From Stramenopiles sp. TOSAG23-2 (taxonomy: Eukaryota; Sar), in assembly GCA_900128395.1 (NCBI GenBank), contig LT649608.1, positions 1 to 12,118 of the forward strand: a stretch of 12,118 nucleotides of DNA, written 5' to 3'. Shown here piece by piece: positions 1 through 8,324 of the stretch; position 1 is the first letter of the stretch; the number at the start of each line of letters is the position of its first letter. The translations under genes and the position numbers were made by a program. The notes beneath the pieces are model-generated. The model was not told the origin of the DNA, did not search any database, and saw nothing but the letters and a program-made list of their open reading frames with translations.

Positions 1-61
1 CGTTTTTGCAATTTGAGTGAAAAGAAGCACTTCATTTATTTTTTTAAAATTTTGGCACCTT

Positions 62-83
62 AATCCACATAATTATGTGGATT
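62..83. repeat. 22-nt perfect palindrome
   Basis: The sequence reads AATCCACATAATTATGTGGATT, split here as AATCCACATAA and TTATGTGGATT, and is identical to its own reverse complement over 22 nt. It could be a dimeric transcription-factor site or form a small hairpin in RNA. It lies about 450 nt upstream of the SF1 start. No known motif was recognised and the function is unknown. Confidence 0.6.
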
Positions 84-177
84 TCACGCTTAGAGGATAA
101 AAAATAGCAACAATGATGTGCCAATAACAAAAGTTGCATGAATGAGATGTTGGGCCTGTGGTTATGTATATATGAAA

Positions 178-294
178 GTACACAGTACAGAATAATTACC
201 TACATAGATAGTACTGTAATGCTATTCCTATATAATAATATTATTATTTCTACATACTCATACGAATGAAGTACCAGGTACAGTAGTACAGTAC
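178..294. promoter_or_regulatory. Cluster of seven GTAC tetramers
   Basis: GTAC occurs at 178, 185, 211, 271, 278, 286 and 291, seven times in 117 nt, where about one or fewer would be expected by chance. The last two lie in or next to a 12-nt palindrome TACAGTACTGTA (287-298). Clusters of short palindromic cores upstream of a gene often mark transcription-factor binding. GTAC is the core bound by SBP-domain factors of green algae and plants, but whether this organism has such factors is unknown, so the regulatory reading is inference. Confidence 0.3.
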
Positions 295-526
295 TGTAGG
301 ATGTAGGATGATGATGATTATATTTTTTTTTTTTTTCAATGGCCATCTATTCTCTATTCTCTATACATTTTGATGAGAAAGATGAATACAATTCTATTGA
401 CGACAATACAAGAGTTACATTGATTGTTATACATATCATTATCATCCATAACTCTTGTTTCGGTTTTTTTTGTTCTATAACTATAACATTTATATTAGAT
501 ACAATATTAGAATATTAGGTAACATA

Positions 527-2743
527 ATGAGTAACAATGTTGATGCTACTGCTGCATTTGAAGCGGAAAAAGAACGAGAGGCATTTTTAGAGTCTATTTT
601 TAAACCTTTTAAAGCATGGTATAATAAAGAAGGAACAAAAGAGGAAATAAAAGAAAGGAAAAATATGTTTGGACGTTTCCCAATATTTTGGAAAGGGTTA
701 AAGAAATGGAAACATTATGAAGGTGCATATGCTGCATACACTCAAGCTAATAATAGTGGTGGTAATAATAATAATAACAACAACGCAGTTAAAGCTACTT
801 CTGACACAACTACTAATATTGCAAATATGGTACCAACCGCTGTTTCTATTAATAATAATACATCTACCAACACCACAGCAGCAGCGGCTACTGATACTAC
901 AGGAACGAAGAAACGGAAGCGAAAAAGCAGATGGGCGGCAGAAACGAATACCAGTGTCGTTCAAGATTCCAACAAATCTTCGCGTTGGTCAATCCCAACT
1001 GCTGATAATTTGACAGGACGAAAAAGCAGATGGGCGGCAGAAACGAATACCAGTGTCGTTCAAGATTCCAACAAATCTTCGCGTTGGTCAATCCCAACTG
1101 CTGATAATTTGACAGGAAAAGTGAAGATATTGCCTAGTGGTTTTATTGTACCTGCTGGTTTAACTATGAAAGATGAAGATGTTTTTGTTTACAAAATTCG
1201 ATTGGAGCAATTAAAAGAAAAAATGATGCGCGTTCCAGAAGAAGCCTCTAAAAGAGACGCTGATCCAGACCGCTCGCCATCTCCAGAACCAGTTTATAAC
1301 ATGCAAGGTATCCGTACAAACGGTCGTCTACAACGAATGACGGAAGCATGTGAAAAGGAAGAGGAAAAATTAATGATAGGCATGTTGCGTGCAGATCCAA
1401 CATTGCGTAATACATTTAATTATAGGATTGTACGTAAAGTTTATTGCCCCGTCAAAGAGTTTCCACATTATAATTTCATTGGTTTAGTGTTAGGACCTCG
1501 TGGTGCAACGCAAAAACAAATGGAAGGGGAAACTGGGTGTAAAATTGCAATACGCGGTAAAGGTTCGATCCGTGCTGGGAGGAACGTAAGGCAAGGTTCA
1601 CAACATGAAAGATCACAAAATGAAGATTTGCATGTATTAATAACTGGGGACGATATTGATATGGTAGAACGGACCATTGAATTAGTGAAACCTTTGTTAC
1701 GGCCTTTAGATGACGATCGTAACATACATAAGCAACGTCAATTGAGGCAATTAGCTTTGATTAATGGTACTCTTCGGGAAAGTACATATTGTAATTATTG
1801 CGGAGAAGAAGGACACGCACATTATGCATGTCCAAAACGAAAACAAGCTGAGATGGCAAAATTGAAGCAAGTTAGGTGTGCCATATGCGGGGAAGTATCA
1901 CACGTAACTGCAGATTGTAAATATACGAAAGAGGAATTGCAAAACAAAAAGAGAAAAGTTGATGGTGATTTTCAAAATTTTATGGCCGGTTTAACTGGAA
2001 CTGGTCATTCCGATCAAAATGCCACTGCAGAATATACTGCGACGCTTGATAGTCATAACAAAAACAATACCAATAATAATAATGAAGTAATACCAATATT
2101 AAACGTAGTTGCTACTGGCGCCTCACAAAACAATGCAACTTCTCAAATTAATAGTAATAATAATAGTAATAATAATAATAACGACCCGCCACCAATTTTA
2201 AATTATGGCATGGCAATGCAAGCACCGCCGCCATTGTTGGGAATGCAGCAGCAGCAACAACAACAAGGACCACCGCCAATTCTAGGAATGCACCGTGGAG
2301 GAGGTTTGCCACGTGGTATTGGTATGCCATCAAGAGGTAGAGGACGTGGTAGAGGACGTGGTTCAGCCGCAATGATGAAGCCAGCATGGATGATTCAGCA
2401 AGAAAAAGAAGCAGCAATGAAGGAACAAGAAAGTGGCCAAGATATGATCGGCAAACCACTTGAAGACAATAGCAATAGCAACGGACCTCCACCATCTACT
2501 AACAATAACAATAATAATATGCAACAGATGAATCAATTCCAACCACCACCTATAAACCCACAAATGAATCAATTCCAACCTCCGCCACAAATGGCTCAAT
2601 TTCAGCAACAACAATACATGCCACCAATGGGAAATTTCATGCAACAACCTCCGCCACAAATGCCAATGTATGGAATGTATCAACAACCGGTACCAATGAA
2701 TACTAAGAAATATGCACCAGATGTTAGTGATTGGGGAGATTAG
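527..2743 (+). CDS. SF1: Splicing factor 1 / branchpoint-binding protein
   Basis: This 738-residue nuclear protein should bind the intron branch site and, with U2AF, define the 3' splice site in the early spliceosome. The family domains appear in order: a basic KRKRKSRW U2AF-ligand motif (about 129-136), the SF1 helix-hairpin region with the phospho-motif SPSPEP (250-255), a KH-QUA2 domain with the GPRG loop at 323-326 (about 304-418), and two CCHC zinc knuckles (C422/C425/H430/C435 and C451/C454/H459/C464). The tail is Asn-, Pro- and Gln-rich with an RG-repeat patch near 591-620. The start is the first in-frame ATG; the frame is open further upstream but has no ATG. Oddities are an N-terminal extension of about 125 residues before the ULM and a perfect 33-residue tandem duplication spanning the ULM. 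No intron is needed. It converges on the CEP164 gene. Confidence 0.95.
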   Translation: MSNNVDATAAFEAEKEREAFLESIFKPFKAWYNKEGTKEEIKERKNMFGRFPIFWKGLKKWKHYEGAYAAYTQANNSGGNNNNNNNAVKATSDTTTNIANMVPTAVSINNNTSTNTTAAAATDTTGTKKRKRKSRWAAETNTSVVQDSNKSSRWSIPTADNLTGRKSRWAAETNTSVVQDSNKSSRWSIPTADNLTGKVKILPSGFIVPAGLTMKDEDVFVYKIRLEQLKEKMMRVPEEASKRDADPDRSPSPEPVYNMQGIRTNGRLQRMTEACEKEEEKLMIGMLRADPTLRNTFNYRIVRKVYCPVKEFPHYNFIGLVLGPRGATQKQMEGETGCKIAIRGKGSIRAGRNVRQGSQHERSQNEDLHVLITGDDIDMVERTIELVKPLLRPLDDDRNIHKQRQLRQLALINGTLRESTYCNYCGEEGHAHYACPKRKQAEMAKLKQVRCAICGEVSHVTADCKYTKEELQNKKRKVDGDFQNFMAGLTGTGHSDQNATAEYTATLDSHNKNNTNNNNEVIPILNVVATGASQNNATSQINSNNNSNNNNNDPPPILNYGMAMQAPPPLLGMQQQQQQQGPPPILGMHRGGGLPRGIGMPSRGRGRGRGRGSAAMMKPAWMIQQEKEAAMKEQESGQDMIGKPLEDNSNSNGPPPSTNNNNNNMQQMNQFQPPPINPQMNQFQPPPQMAQFQQQQYMPPMGNFMQQPPPQMPMYGMYQQPVPMNTKKYAPDVSDWGD
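920..1117 (+). repeat. Perfect 2 x 99-nt tandem duplication inside SF1
   Basis: Bases 920-1018 and 1019-1117 are identical over all 99 positions and keep the reading frame, giving two copies of a 33-residue unit (residues 132-164 and 165-197). Each unit carries two Ser-Arg-Trp motifs (KSRWAAET and SSRWSIPT). Matching stops exactly at both ends: 919 differs from 1018, and 1118 differs from 1019. Identity at third codon positions means the duplication is very recent, homogenised by gene conversion, or an assembly error. Confidence 0.95.
2149..2181 (+). repeat. AAT/AGT trinucleotide microsatellite in SF1
   Basis: A run of AAT codons broken by AGT encodes an Asn/Ser stretch between the zinc knuckles and the proline-rich tail. 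A similar AAT run lies near 762-783 in the same gene. Such runs probably vary in length between strains and encode disordered linkers. Confidence 0.6.
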
Positions 2744-3093
2744 AAAAATAATATGAATACGTTAATATTATGATATCATATCATATATATATGCATAGTC
2801 ATATCATAATCAGTTATAACCATCGTATATTTATATGCATATTGTATTCTTTAGAAGAGTATATGAATTATCATGAAAGAGTAAATTAAAAAATCTAGAT
2901 CAATGCGTTTAATATTTTAAATAATACTCTGCCAGTCTGATCATATTATGGCACTCTGGATACTCTTATTTACCTATGAAAAACTGTTTAATGGATGAGC
3001 GATCACAAATTTACTCTTTTTGTACGATCGTTTGATATAAGAAATATATACTGTATTGTTAATGTTTTATGATATTGCCCTCCTCGCTCAAAA
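2744..3093. other. Convergent intergenic spacer (SF1 / CEP164)
   Basis: This 350-nt AT-rich spacer separates two genes that end facing each other, so it must hold both 3' ends. It contains ATATCAT repeats with the palindrome TATGATATCATA (2769-2780) and an ATTAAA hexamer at 2885-2890, which could be a variant poly(A) signal for SF1. No canonical AATAAA was found for either strand. I see no gene or structured RNA. Confidence 0.55.
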
Positions 3094-6000
3094 TTAAATT
3101 TCATTAGAAAAACTTTCATTTACATCCGCCATGATTTGATTCATAGTTCTTTGTTTTACTCTAGGGGACAAGACAGCTGCACTAGTGCTTTTACCACCAG
3201 TACCGCCGATTACTGTCTTTTTCACTCTATTGCTAATACCAGCTCCAGTATTGCCATTGTTGTACAAAGAAAATTTATTCATTGCGCTACCAAAATTTTT
3301 CAACCATTTTGAATGATCGCCCACTGCATCATACGCAGTTTTTTGCTCTCCTGACCAACGCTTCAATTGATTTTGAAAAACAGAAAGACGATGTTGAATA
3401 TCAGGATTAGACAATAGATTACCTTGTTTGTTTCCAAACCTATCAGCGACTGGGCGACCTCTATCCATCCATTGACGTTCAACATGCACATTCATGTTTT
3501 CAACGTCATTATATGCTGCAGGAGGCATACGGCTAGCTGCACGTTGAAAACCATGCATTACTCTATCATTGGATATATTGGACATTGGAACTCTACTACC
3601 GAACGTTGCACGTGGATATGCACCAGATCCATATGGATGATTTACATATGGGGCACCACTACCCCATGCTGCATATGGATTACCATGCTGTGGCCATTGC
3701 ATATATGGATTTTGCTGTTGCATATACTGTTTTTGTTTACTGCTACGCTTTTTGCTACGTTTTGTAGATTTCCATCCCCCACTTGATGGATCGAAGGCTG
3801 TAGCATTATCTGCCATAGACATATTTGAAAAATCACTATCTAATTCATCGGACAAGCGTTCAAGATCAGATGTTTCCGGAGATGGCGAAGTGCCACCGCC
3901 ACCACTGTTTGTGCCAAAATTTAAATCAAATGAATCTGCAAATAAACTACTTTCATCCATGGTATCATTACCCACCTTTTGCCTAACAATATTTTCCATT
4001 TTTGCAACTTTTTTCTCACGTTCATATAACCATTTTTCAGTTGCCATTAATTGATTGATGGCAGCATTTAATTCATCCGACTGTTGCTGCAACCCACGCT
4101 TAATTTCTTTTAACATGCGACGCTTGCTACGGCTTAAACCACCACGGCTGTTCTTTTGTCTTGCTGCGACACGCATATCTTCTTGCCAATGCCCTTTCTC
4201 TTTTTCTAAACGCTTCTGTCTTCGTTTTACTTCTCGTTTCTGCGATTCCAAAAATTTCGATGCTTTGGAAATTAAGAGCCTTTCTGAATTCACTCGTTTT
4301 TCCCATGGGTCGTTGCTATTACTATTATCCATTTTTCTTTCATCGCTTCCAAAGCTAGATGATTTCTTTTTGCTACTTTCATCAGTAATTCCACTGCCAC
4401 CACTCGATAGGAAATTATTAATCTTGTTATTGTCTTCATATTCTGCTTTGTTTTTTCTCATATTGCTTTTTAATTGCGCTTTAAATTCGTCTAATTTCCT
4501 GTTTTCTTCCTTTATGATTTCATTACGTTTCGCTTCGTATTTGGATTTAATTTCACCTTCTAGTTGTGTAGGATCAAATGTGCCATTTGAAGAGCTTCCA
4601 CTTGACAATTTTGCACGCGTTACTTCGTCTTCTAGATTGACTACTTTCCTTCTTAATTCACTCACAGTTCCCAATGCTTTGTTTTTTTCAGTCATCAACG
4701 TGTTAAGTTGGGACTCTAATTCACCAACATGATCTGCTCGGAACCGTATAGCTTCCAAATCGGTGGAAAGTCTTGAATTTTCTGTCATTAATGTAACATT
4801 TTTTCGTGATAAATCTTTCATCTGATTTTCAAAGCTAGATTTTAACGCTGCGGCATTATCTTCCGCCATGCGTTGGTTGGATACTGCAGTTTCCAATTCC
4901 ATTTGTGCGCGCTTCATTTTCCCTTCTGCTTCATTTTGTTTCCTACGAGCAAATAGCACTTCGTCACTATTGCTGGAACTGCTACCTAATTTTGATGAAG
5001 CCGATGACAATTTAAATTCTTGAGCATTTTCAATTTCTCGTTCTAATGAACTGATTTTGTCATTTGATATACGCAATTCGCTATTTGCATTTATTAACTC
5101 TGATTTTACTTTATTCAATTCATTTTCAAGCTCATCAGAGCGTCTTTGTAAGCTTTCAGTTTCGTCATTAGCAGTCTTAGCACGTAGATCCATACTTTCT
5201 TGATCTCGTTCGATCATCTTTAATTTAGCAGCAATCTCCTCCTTTTCGCCTTTATTTTGTAATAATTGTTTCTCCAACTCCGCATTTTCTGACTTTAAAG
5301 TTTGCGATTGACGCTGTGCATCTGCTAATTCATTGGTTGACGATTTTTGTGTAGCTTGAATAGTCTCCATTTCCAATACCATTTTTCTTAGTTTACGATC
5401 CACGGTATCTTTCCTTGCAACAGCACTTTGTAATTTTTCTTCCAACAAAGCATTTTCACGACTTAGGTCGGATAATCGATTTTTCAAAGGGTTGTCCAAA
5501 TCATCGCTACCTGAAGATGCTTTTTTATTTGTATCCATCAATGCTTGAAGATTTCCATTTTCCCTTCTCAAGCTTTCAACTTGACGTTCTAGGTCATCAT
5601 TTTCAGCAACAGCTTTGTTGTTTTTTGATTCCAAATTAGTTATTTCTTCCATTGACTTCTCAAGTCGTTTTTCAAAATCTTCAGCTCGTTCAACTAAAGT
5701 TCTTGTGCGTGCTTCTCCATCTTTAACAGTGCGTGATAATGTACGAACTTTAGTTTCAAATTCATCTTTTTCGCGTTGTAATGTGCGAAGTTGAGTAAAG
5801 ACACTTTCATTCTCTTTCGTACTTTCTTTATTACGTTTTTGAACTTCTGCCAATTCCTCTTGTAAGCCTTTTACACGTCTCTCTAATCTTTCATGATCCC
5901 ATTTCGTAGATTCTAAACGACGCTGTACAGTTAATTTTTCAGATTCTGCGTTTGCCAACTGCTCTTCTACTGCTATTTTCGACTTTTTAACTTCCAACAT

Positions 6001-8253
6001 TTCTTGCTCAACATCTTGAATTTGTTTCTTTAACGTTTTCAATTGTTCCACCTTGCCTTTCGCACCAGTCATTGTTTCTTTCGACAAACGTTCTACTTGG
6101 CGTTTGAGATCGTCGATTTCAGTTTGACTTGTTGTAATGATAGTTTCTTTTTCATTTAATACTTTTTCAAGGGATGTTATTTTGTCTGAAAATTCCTCAT
6201 TTTGTTCTTTTATCTTTTTGTATAATTTTTTCCTTTCTTCATTCTCTTTTTCGCTTAAAAGTTCGTCATCGTCATCATTGTTGTTCTTATCATTGCCTTT
6301 CGTATTTGTAGAAGAATTGTTCAATGCATTCGTTTCAGCTATTTTCAAAGCATCTTCTAGATCTGCAATTTCTTTTTGATAATCTTTTGATTCTTCTTCT
6401 GCGCGTCGTTTTGCACGTTTCAACTCAATCTCGGCATCATCAGCTCTGCGTCTTATACGATCAGATTCATCATTGCTGTCTCGCAGGTCCGCTTCTAATT
6501 TGCGTATTTTAGATTGCAATTCTCGTACGGTATTATTGTCCGTGCCGGGTGATGATGATGATGCTTTTGAAGGTGTAGATTCTTGGCGTTCTTTTTCAAG
6601 TCGTTCACTAGCTTCTCGTGCGCGTGATTTAATTTCTTCAAGTTCTTTCCTGCCTCGACGTTCTTCTTCCTCTTGCCGAGCTCTTAATTTGGACATTTCT
6701 TCTTTATGCGATGATTTTAATTCTGATAATTCGCTTTTATTTGTTGATTTCATTTTGTCCAGTTTTTCATTAAATTCCCTTTCAACACGACGTATGCTAT
6801 CCTCCTTTTTACGATCATGCTCGTCTTTCAAATCACGTATATAATCATCCAAGTCATTTTCTAAATCTTTTTTCTTCTCCTCTTGCTTTCTTTCATAACC
6901 ACGTTCGATCTTGTCAACTTCGTCTTTAAATTCTTTATCCAGTATTTTTAGTTCGTCCTTCAATCTGTCTTGATAATCACGCTCTTGTGTACGTTTTTCG
7001 CGTGAAAATTTGTCTTCAAAATCTTCTTTGATTTCCTTCAATCTTGATTCATTATCTCGTCTGAGATCCTCACGTCGCTTTGCTTCCCTCTCTTCAATTT
7101 CATCACGAATACGCCTTGATTCTTCTTTTTCCTCCTTTCTCCATTCATCACGCTTGTCCCTCATATCGTCCTCATGAGAACGCTCAGCAGATCTTATTTC
7201 TGCTTCGTATTCATCTTTTTTCCTACGTAACTTGTCTTCATATGATTTTTCCAGATCTTTCAATTTACGCTCCAAACTGCGCTTTCGTTTATCTAATGCT
7301 TCATCATTACTTTCAATAGATTCTGTATCAGAAGTTAATGCACTCCTCAAACGTGAGCTTGCTCGTGATTTTTTTGAACGACGATTATTATCATCTTCAT
7401 CATCGTCATCCGAACGATAATCATCTTTAGATCGCCTTTCACGAGATTTGCTTCTTCGTTTATTACGCTTACGATCTTTTCTATAATCCTCTTGCTCCTC
7501 CTCCTCAGAATCATCAGAATTATCACGACTACGTCTTTCTTTGCTTCGTCGACGTTCACGTGACTTACTACGTTTACGATCTTTACTCCTGTCGCGCCTT
7601 CGGCGATCTTTATCGCGTTTTTTTTTACTTTTTCGATCCCCACCGCCATCGTCATCCTCTCCCTCACGTTTTACTACGCCAATTTTTCCTAAAGGTTTTG
7701 AGCCACCTAAAGGTTGTTTACCTAATACACTTTTTAATCCTGGAAGTGGCTTACGGTCTAACGCGGTGCCTGCTCCACTTCCACCAGATTTCAATGGATT
7801 GGCTAGTTTAATGCTGTCTCGTTTCTTCTTCTTCTTTTTGTCTTTGCCTAACATTTTTCGCACTTCTTTTTTTTCTCGTTCTTGTTGCGCCTTCTTTTCT
7901 TCCGTTTGATGCTTGTTTCCTTTTTTCTTTTTCTCTTCCTCGTATAGTGTACGATAATATTCATCACACGGATGGTCCCAAGTACTTGCTCCAGTTGCAA
8001 AATTGAAATAATAAATTTCTTCTGTATCAGTTGTTTTACATGGTTTCCAGTTCTCTGGCAAAGGTGCTTTTAGCCCCTCTCTTGCAATCCATAATAGCGA
8101 TTTATCCGCTTCTAGATCCATCCCTAACCACTTTGCATATTCAATAACTTCATCTTGCGTTGGCTCATAATTTGGATCAATTTCCTCTTCTAAGATAATA
8201 GAATCTCCCGGAGCATTTGATTGATTTTGACTTGCATTATGAGTTTTTGCCAT
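3094..8253 (-). CDS. CEP164: CEP164 orthologue, centriolar distal appendage protein
   Basis: The N-terminus matches CEP164 closely. Residues 21-110 hold the signature block, including LLWIAREG, PLPENWKPC, IYYFNFATG and STWDHPCDEYY. This contains a WW domain (about 63-96) with both tryptophans (W69, W92) and the final proline. In animals this region recruits the kinase TTBK2 to the distal appendages of the mother centriole, allowing basal-body docking and cilium growth. A Lys-rich stretch and an Arg/Ser/Asp-rich tract (about 207-300) follow, then a very long charged coiled coil from about 320 to 1270, a second helical block (about 1315-1440), and an aromatic tail with NPYMQW and NPYAAW repeats near 1525. 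At 1719 residues it is longer than the roughly 1460-residue human protein. The start is an ATG with A at -3. The 5.2 kb has no intron. It is divergent from LpxD. Confidence 0.93.
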   Translation of the reverse strand: MAKTHNASQNQSNAPGDSIILEEEIDPNYEPTQDEVIEYAKWLGMDLEADKSLLWIAREGLKAPLPENWKPCKTTDTEEIYYFNFATGASTWDHPCDEYYRTLYEEEKKKKGNKHQTEEKKAQQEREKKEVRKMLGKDKKKKKKRDSIKLANPLKSGGSGAGTALDRKPLPGLKSVLGKQPLGGSKPLGKIGVVKREGEDDDGGGDRKSKKKRDKDRRRRDRSKDRKRSKSRERRRSKERRSRDNSDDSEEEEQEDYRKDRKRNKRRSKSRERRSKDDYRSDDDDEDDNNRRSKKSRASSRLRSALTSDTESIESNDEALDKRKRSLERKLKDLEKSYEDKLRRKKDEYEAEIRSAERSHEDDMRDKRDEWRKEEKEESRRIRDEIEEREAKRREDLRRDNESRLKEIKEDFEDKFSREKRTQERDYQDRLKDELKILDKEFKDEVDKIERGYERKQEEKKKDLENDLDDYIRDLKDEHDRKKEDSIRRVEREFNEKLDKMKSTNKSELSELKSSHKEEMSKLRARQEEEERRGRKELEEIKSRAREASERLEKERQESTPSKASSSSPGTDNNTVRELQSKIRKLEADLRDSNDESDRIRRRADDAEIELKRAKRRAEEESKDYQKEIADLEDALKIAETNALNNSSTNTKGNDKNNNDDDDELLSEKENEERKKLYKKIKEQNEEFSDKITSLEKVLNEKETIITTSQTEIDDLKRQVERLSKETMTGAKGKVEQLKTLKKQIQDVEQEMLEVKKSKIAVEEQLANAESEKLTVQRRLESTKWDHERLERRVKGLQEELAEVQKRNKESTKENESVFTQLRTLQREKDEFETKVRTLSRTVKDGEARTRTLVERAEDFEKRLEKSMEEITNLESKNNKAVAENDDLERQVESLRRENGNLQALMDTNKKASSGSDDLDNPLKNRLSDLSRENALLEEKLQSAVARKDTVDRKLRKMVLEMETIQATQKSSTNELADAQRQSQTLKSENAELEKQLLQNKGEKEEIAAKLKMIERDQESMDLRAKTANDETESLQRRSDELENELNKVKSELINANSELRISNDKISSLEREIENAQEFKLSSASSKLGSSSSNSDEVLFARRKQNEAEGKMKRAQMELETAVSNQRMAEDNAAALKSSFENQMKDLSRKNVTLMTENSRLSTDLEAIRFRADHVGELESQLNTLMTEKNKALGTVSELRRKVVNLEDEVTRAKLSSGSSSNGTFDPTQLEGEIKSKYEAKRNEIIKEENRKLDEFKAQLKSNMRKNKAEYEDNNKINNFLSSGGSGITDESSKKKSSSFGSDERKMDNSNSNDPWEKRVNSERLLISKASKFLESQKREVKRRQKRLEKEKGHWQEDMRVAARQKNSRGGLSRSKRRMLKEIKRGLQQQSDELNAAINQLMATEKWLYEREKKVAKMENIVRQKVGNDTMDESSLFADSFDLNFGTNSGGGGTSPSPETSDLERLSDELDSDFSNMSMADNATAFDPSSGGWKSTKRSKKRSSKQKQYMQQQNPYMQWPQHGNPYAAWGSGAPYVNHPYGSGAYPRATFGSRVPMSNISNDRVMHGFQRAASRMPPAAYNDVENMNVHVERQWMDRGRPVADRFGNKQGNLLSNPDIQHRLSVFQNQLKRWSGEQKTAYDAVGDHSKWLKNFGSAMNKFSLYNNGNTGAGISNRVKKTVIGGTGGKSTSAAVLSPRVKQRTMNQIMADVNESFSNEI

Positions 8254-8324
8254 AATTTTGCTATAGCTATTTATGTAAATTTATATATGTATCAATCAAT
8301 AGTAATAATAATAGTAGTTATCTC
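8254..8324. promoter_or_regulatory. Putative bidirectional promoter between CEP164 and LpxD
   Basis: Only 71 nt separate the divergent start codons of CEP164 (8253, minus) and LpxD (8325, plus). If the second in-frame LpxD ATG at 8400 is used, the spacer is 146 nt. The region is almost entirely A/T with TATA-like stretches near 8280-8290 on both strands. It must contain both leaders and promoter elements unless those extend into the coding regions. No specific factor site was recognised. Confidence 0.5.

Larger units (their letters stand above)
1..526. other. Non-coding region upstream of SF1
   Basis: I see no convincing gene in these bases. The stretch is AT-rich and holds a 22-nt palindrome (62-83), a cluster of GTAC tetramers (178-294), short GATGAT repeats near 305-320 and a run of 14 T at 323-336. 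The SF1 promoter and 5' leader must lie here, but I could not identify a convincing TATA box or initiator. The SF1 frame stays open upstream to 455, but with no ATG before 527. A short frame on the minus strand starts at an ATG at 33-35 and runs off the left edge; it is too short to call. Confidence 0.7.

Noticed and set aside
1-35. Minus-strand frame starting at an ATG at 33-35 and running off the left edge, and a plus-strand frame open from 1 to 60
   Set aside because: Eleven and twenty codons are too few to support a gene; neither resembles a family I know.
455-526. N-terminal extension of the SF1 frame (24 codons) starting at TTG
   Set aside because: There is no ATG in it, the composition (Phe/Tyr/Ile/Asn) looks like translated AT-rich leader, and the ATG at 527 has A at -3.
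2148-2495. Minus-strand frame of 115 codons opposite the SF1 tail
   Set aside because: It begins in a poly-Tyr stretch produced by the AAT repeat and is a shadow of low-complexity SF1 sequence.
2769-2810. ATATCAT repeats as a possible replication origin or mobile-element end
   Set aside because: The repeats are short and imperfect, in AT-rich 3' spacer DNA; no terminal inverted repeats, target-site duplications or transposase are visible.
4055-4732. 225-codon plus-strand frame opposite CEP164
   Set aside because: It is the antisense shadow of a biased coiled-coil coding sequence (Ser/Leu/Phe-rich from Glu/Lys codons) with no recognisable domain.
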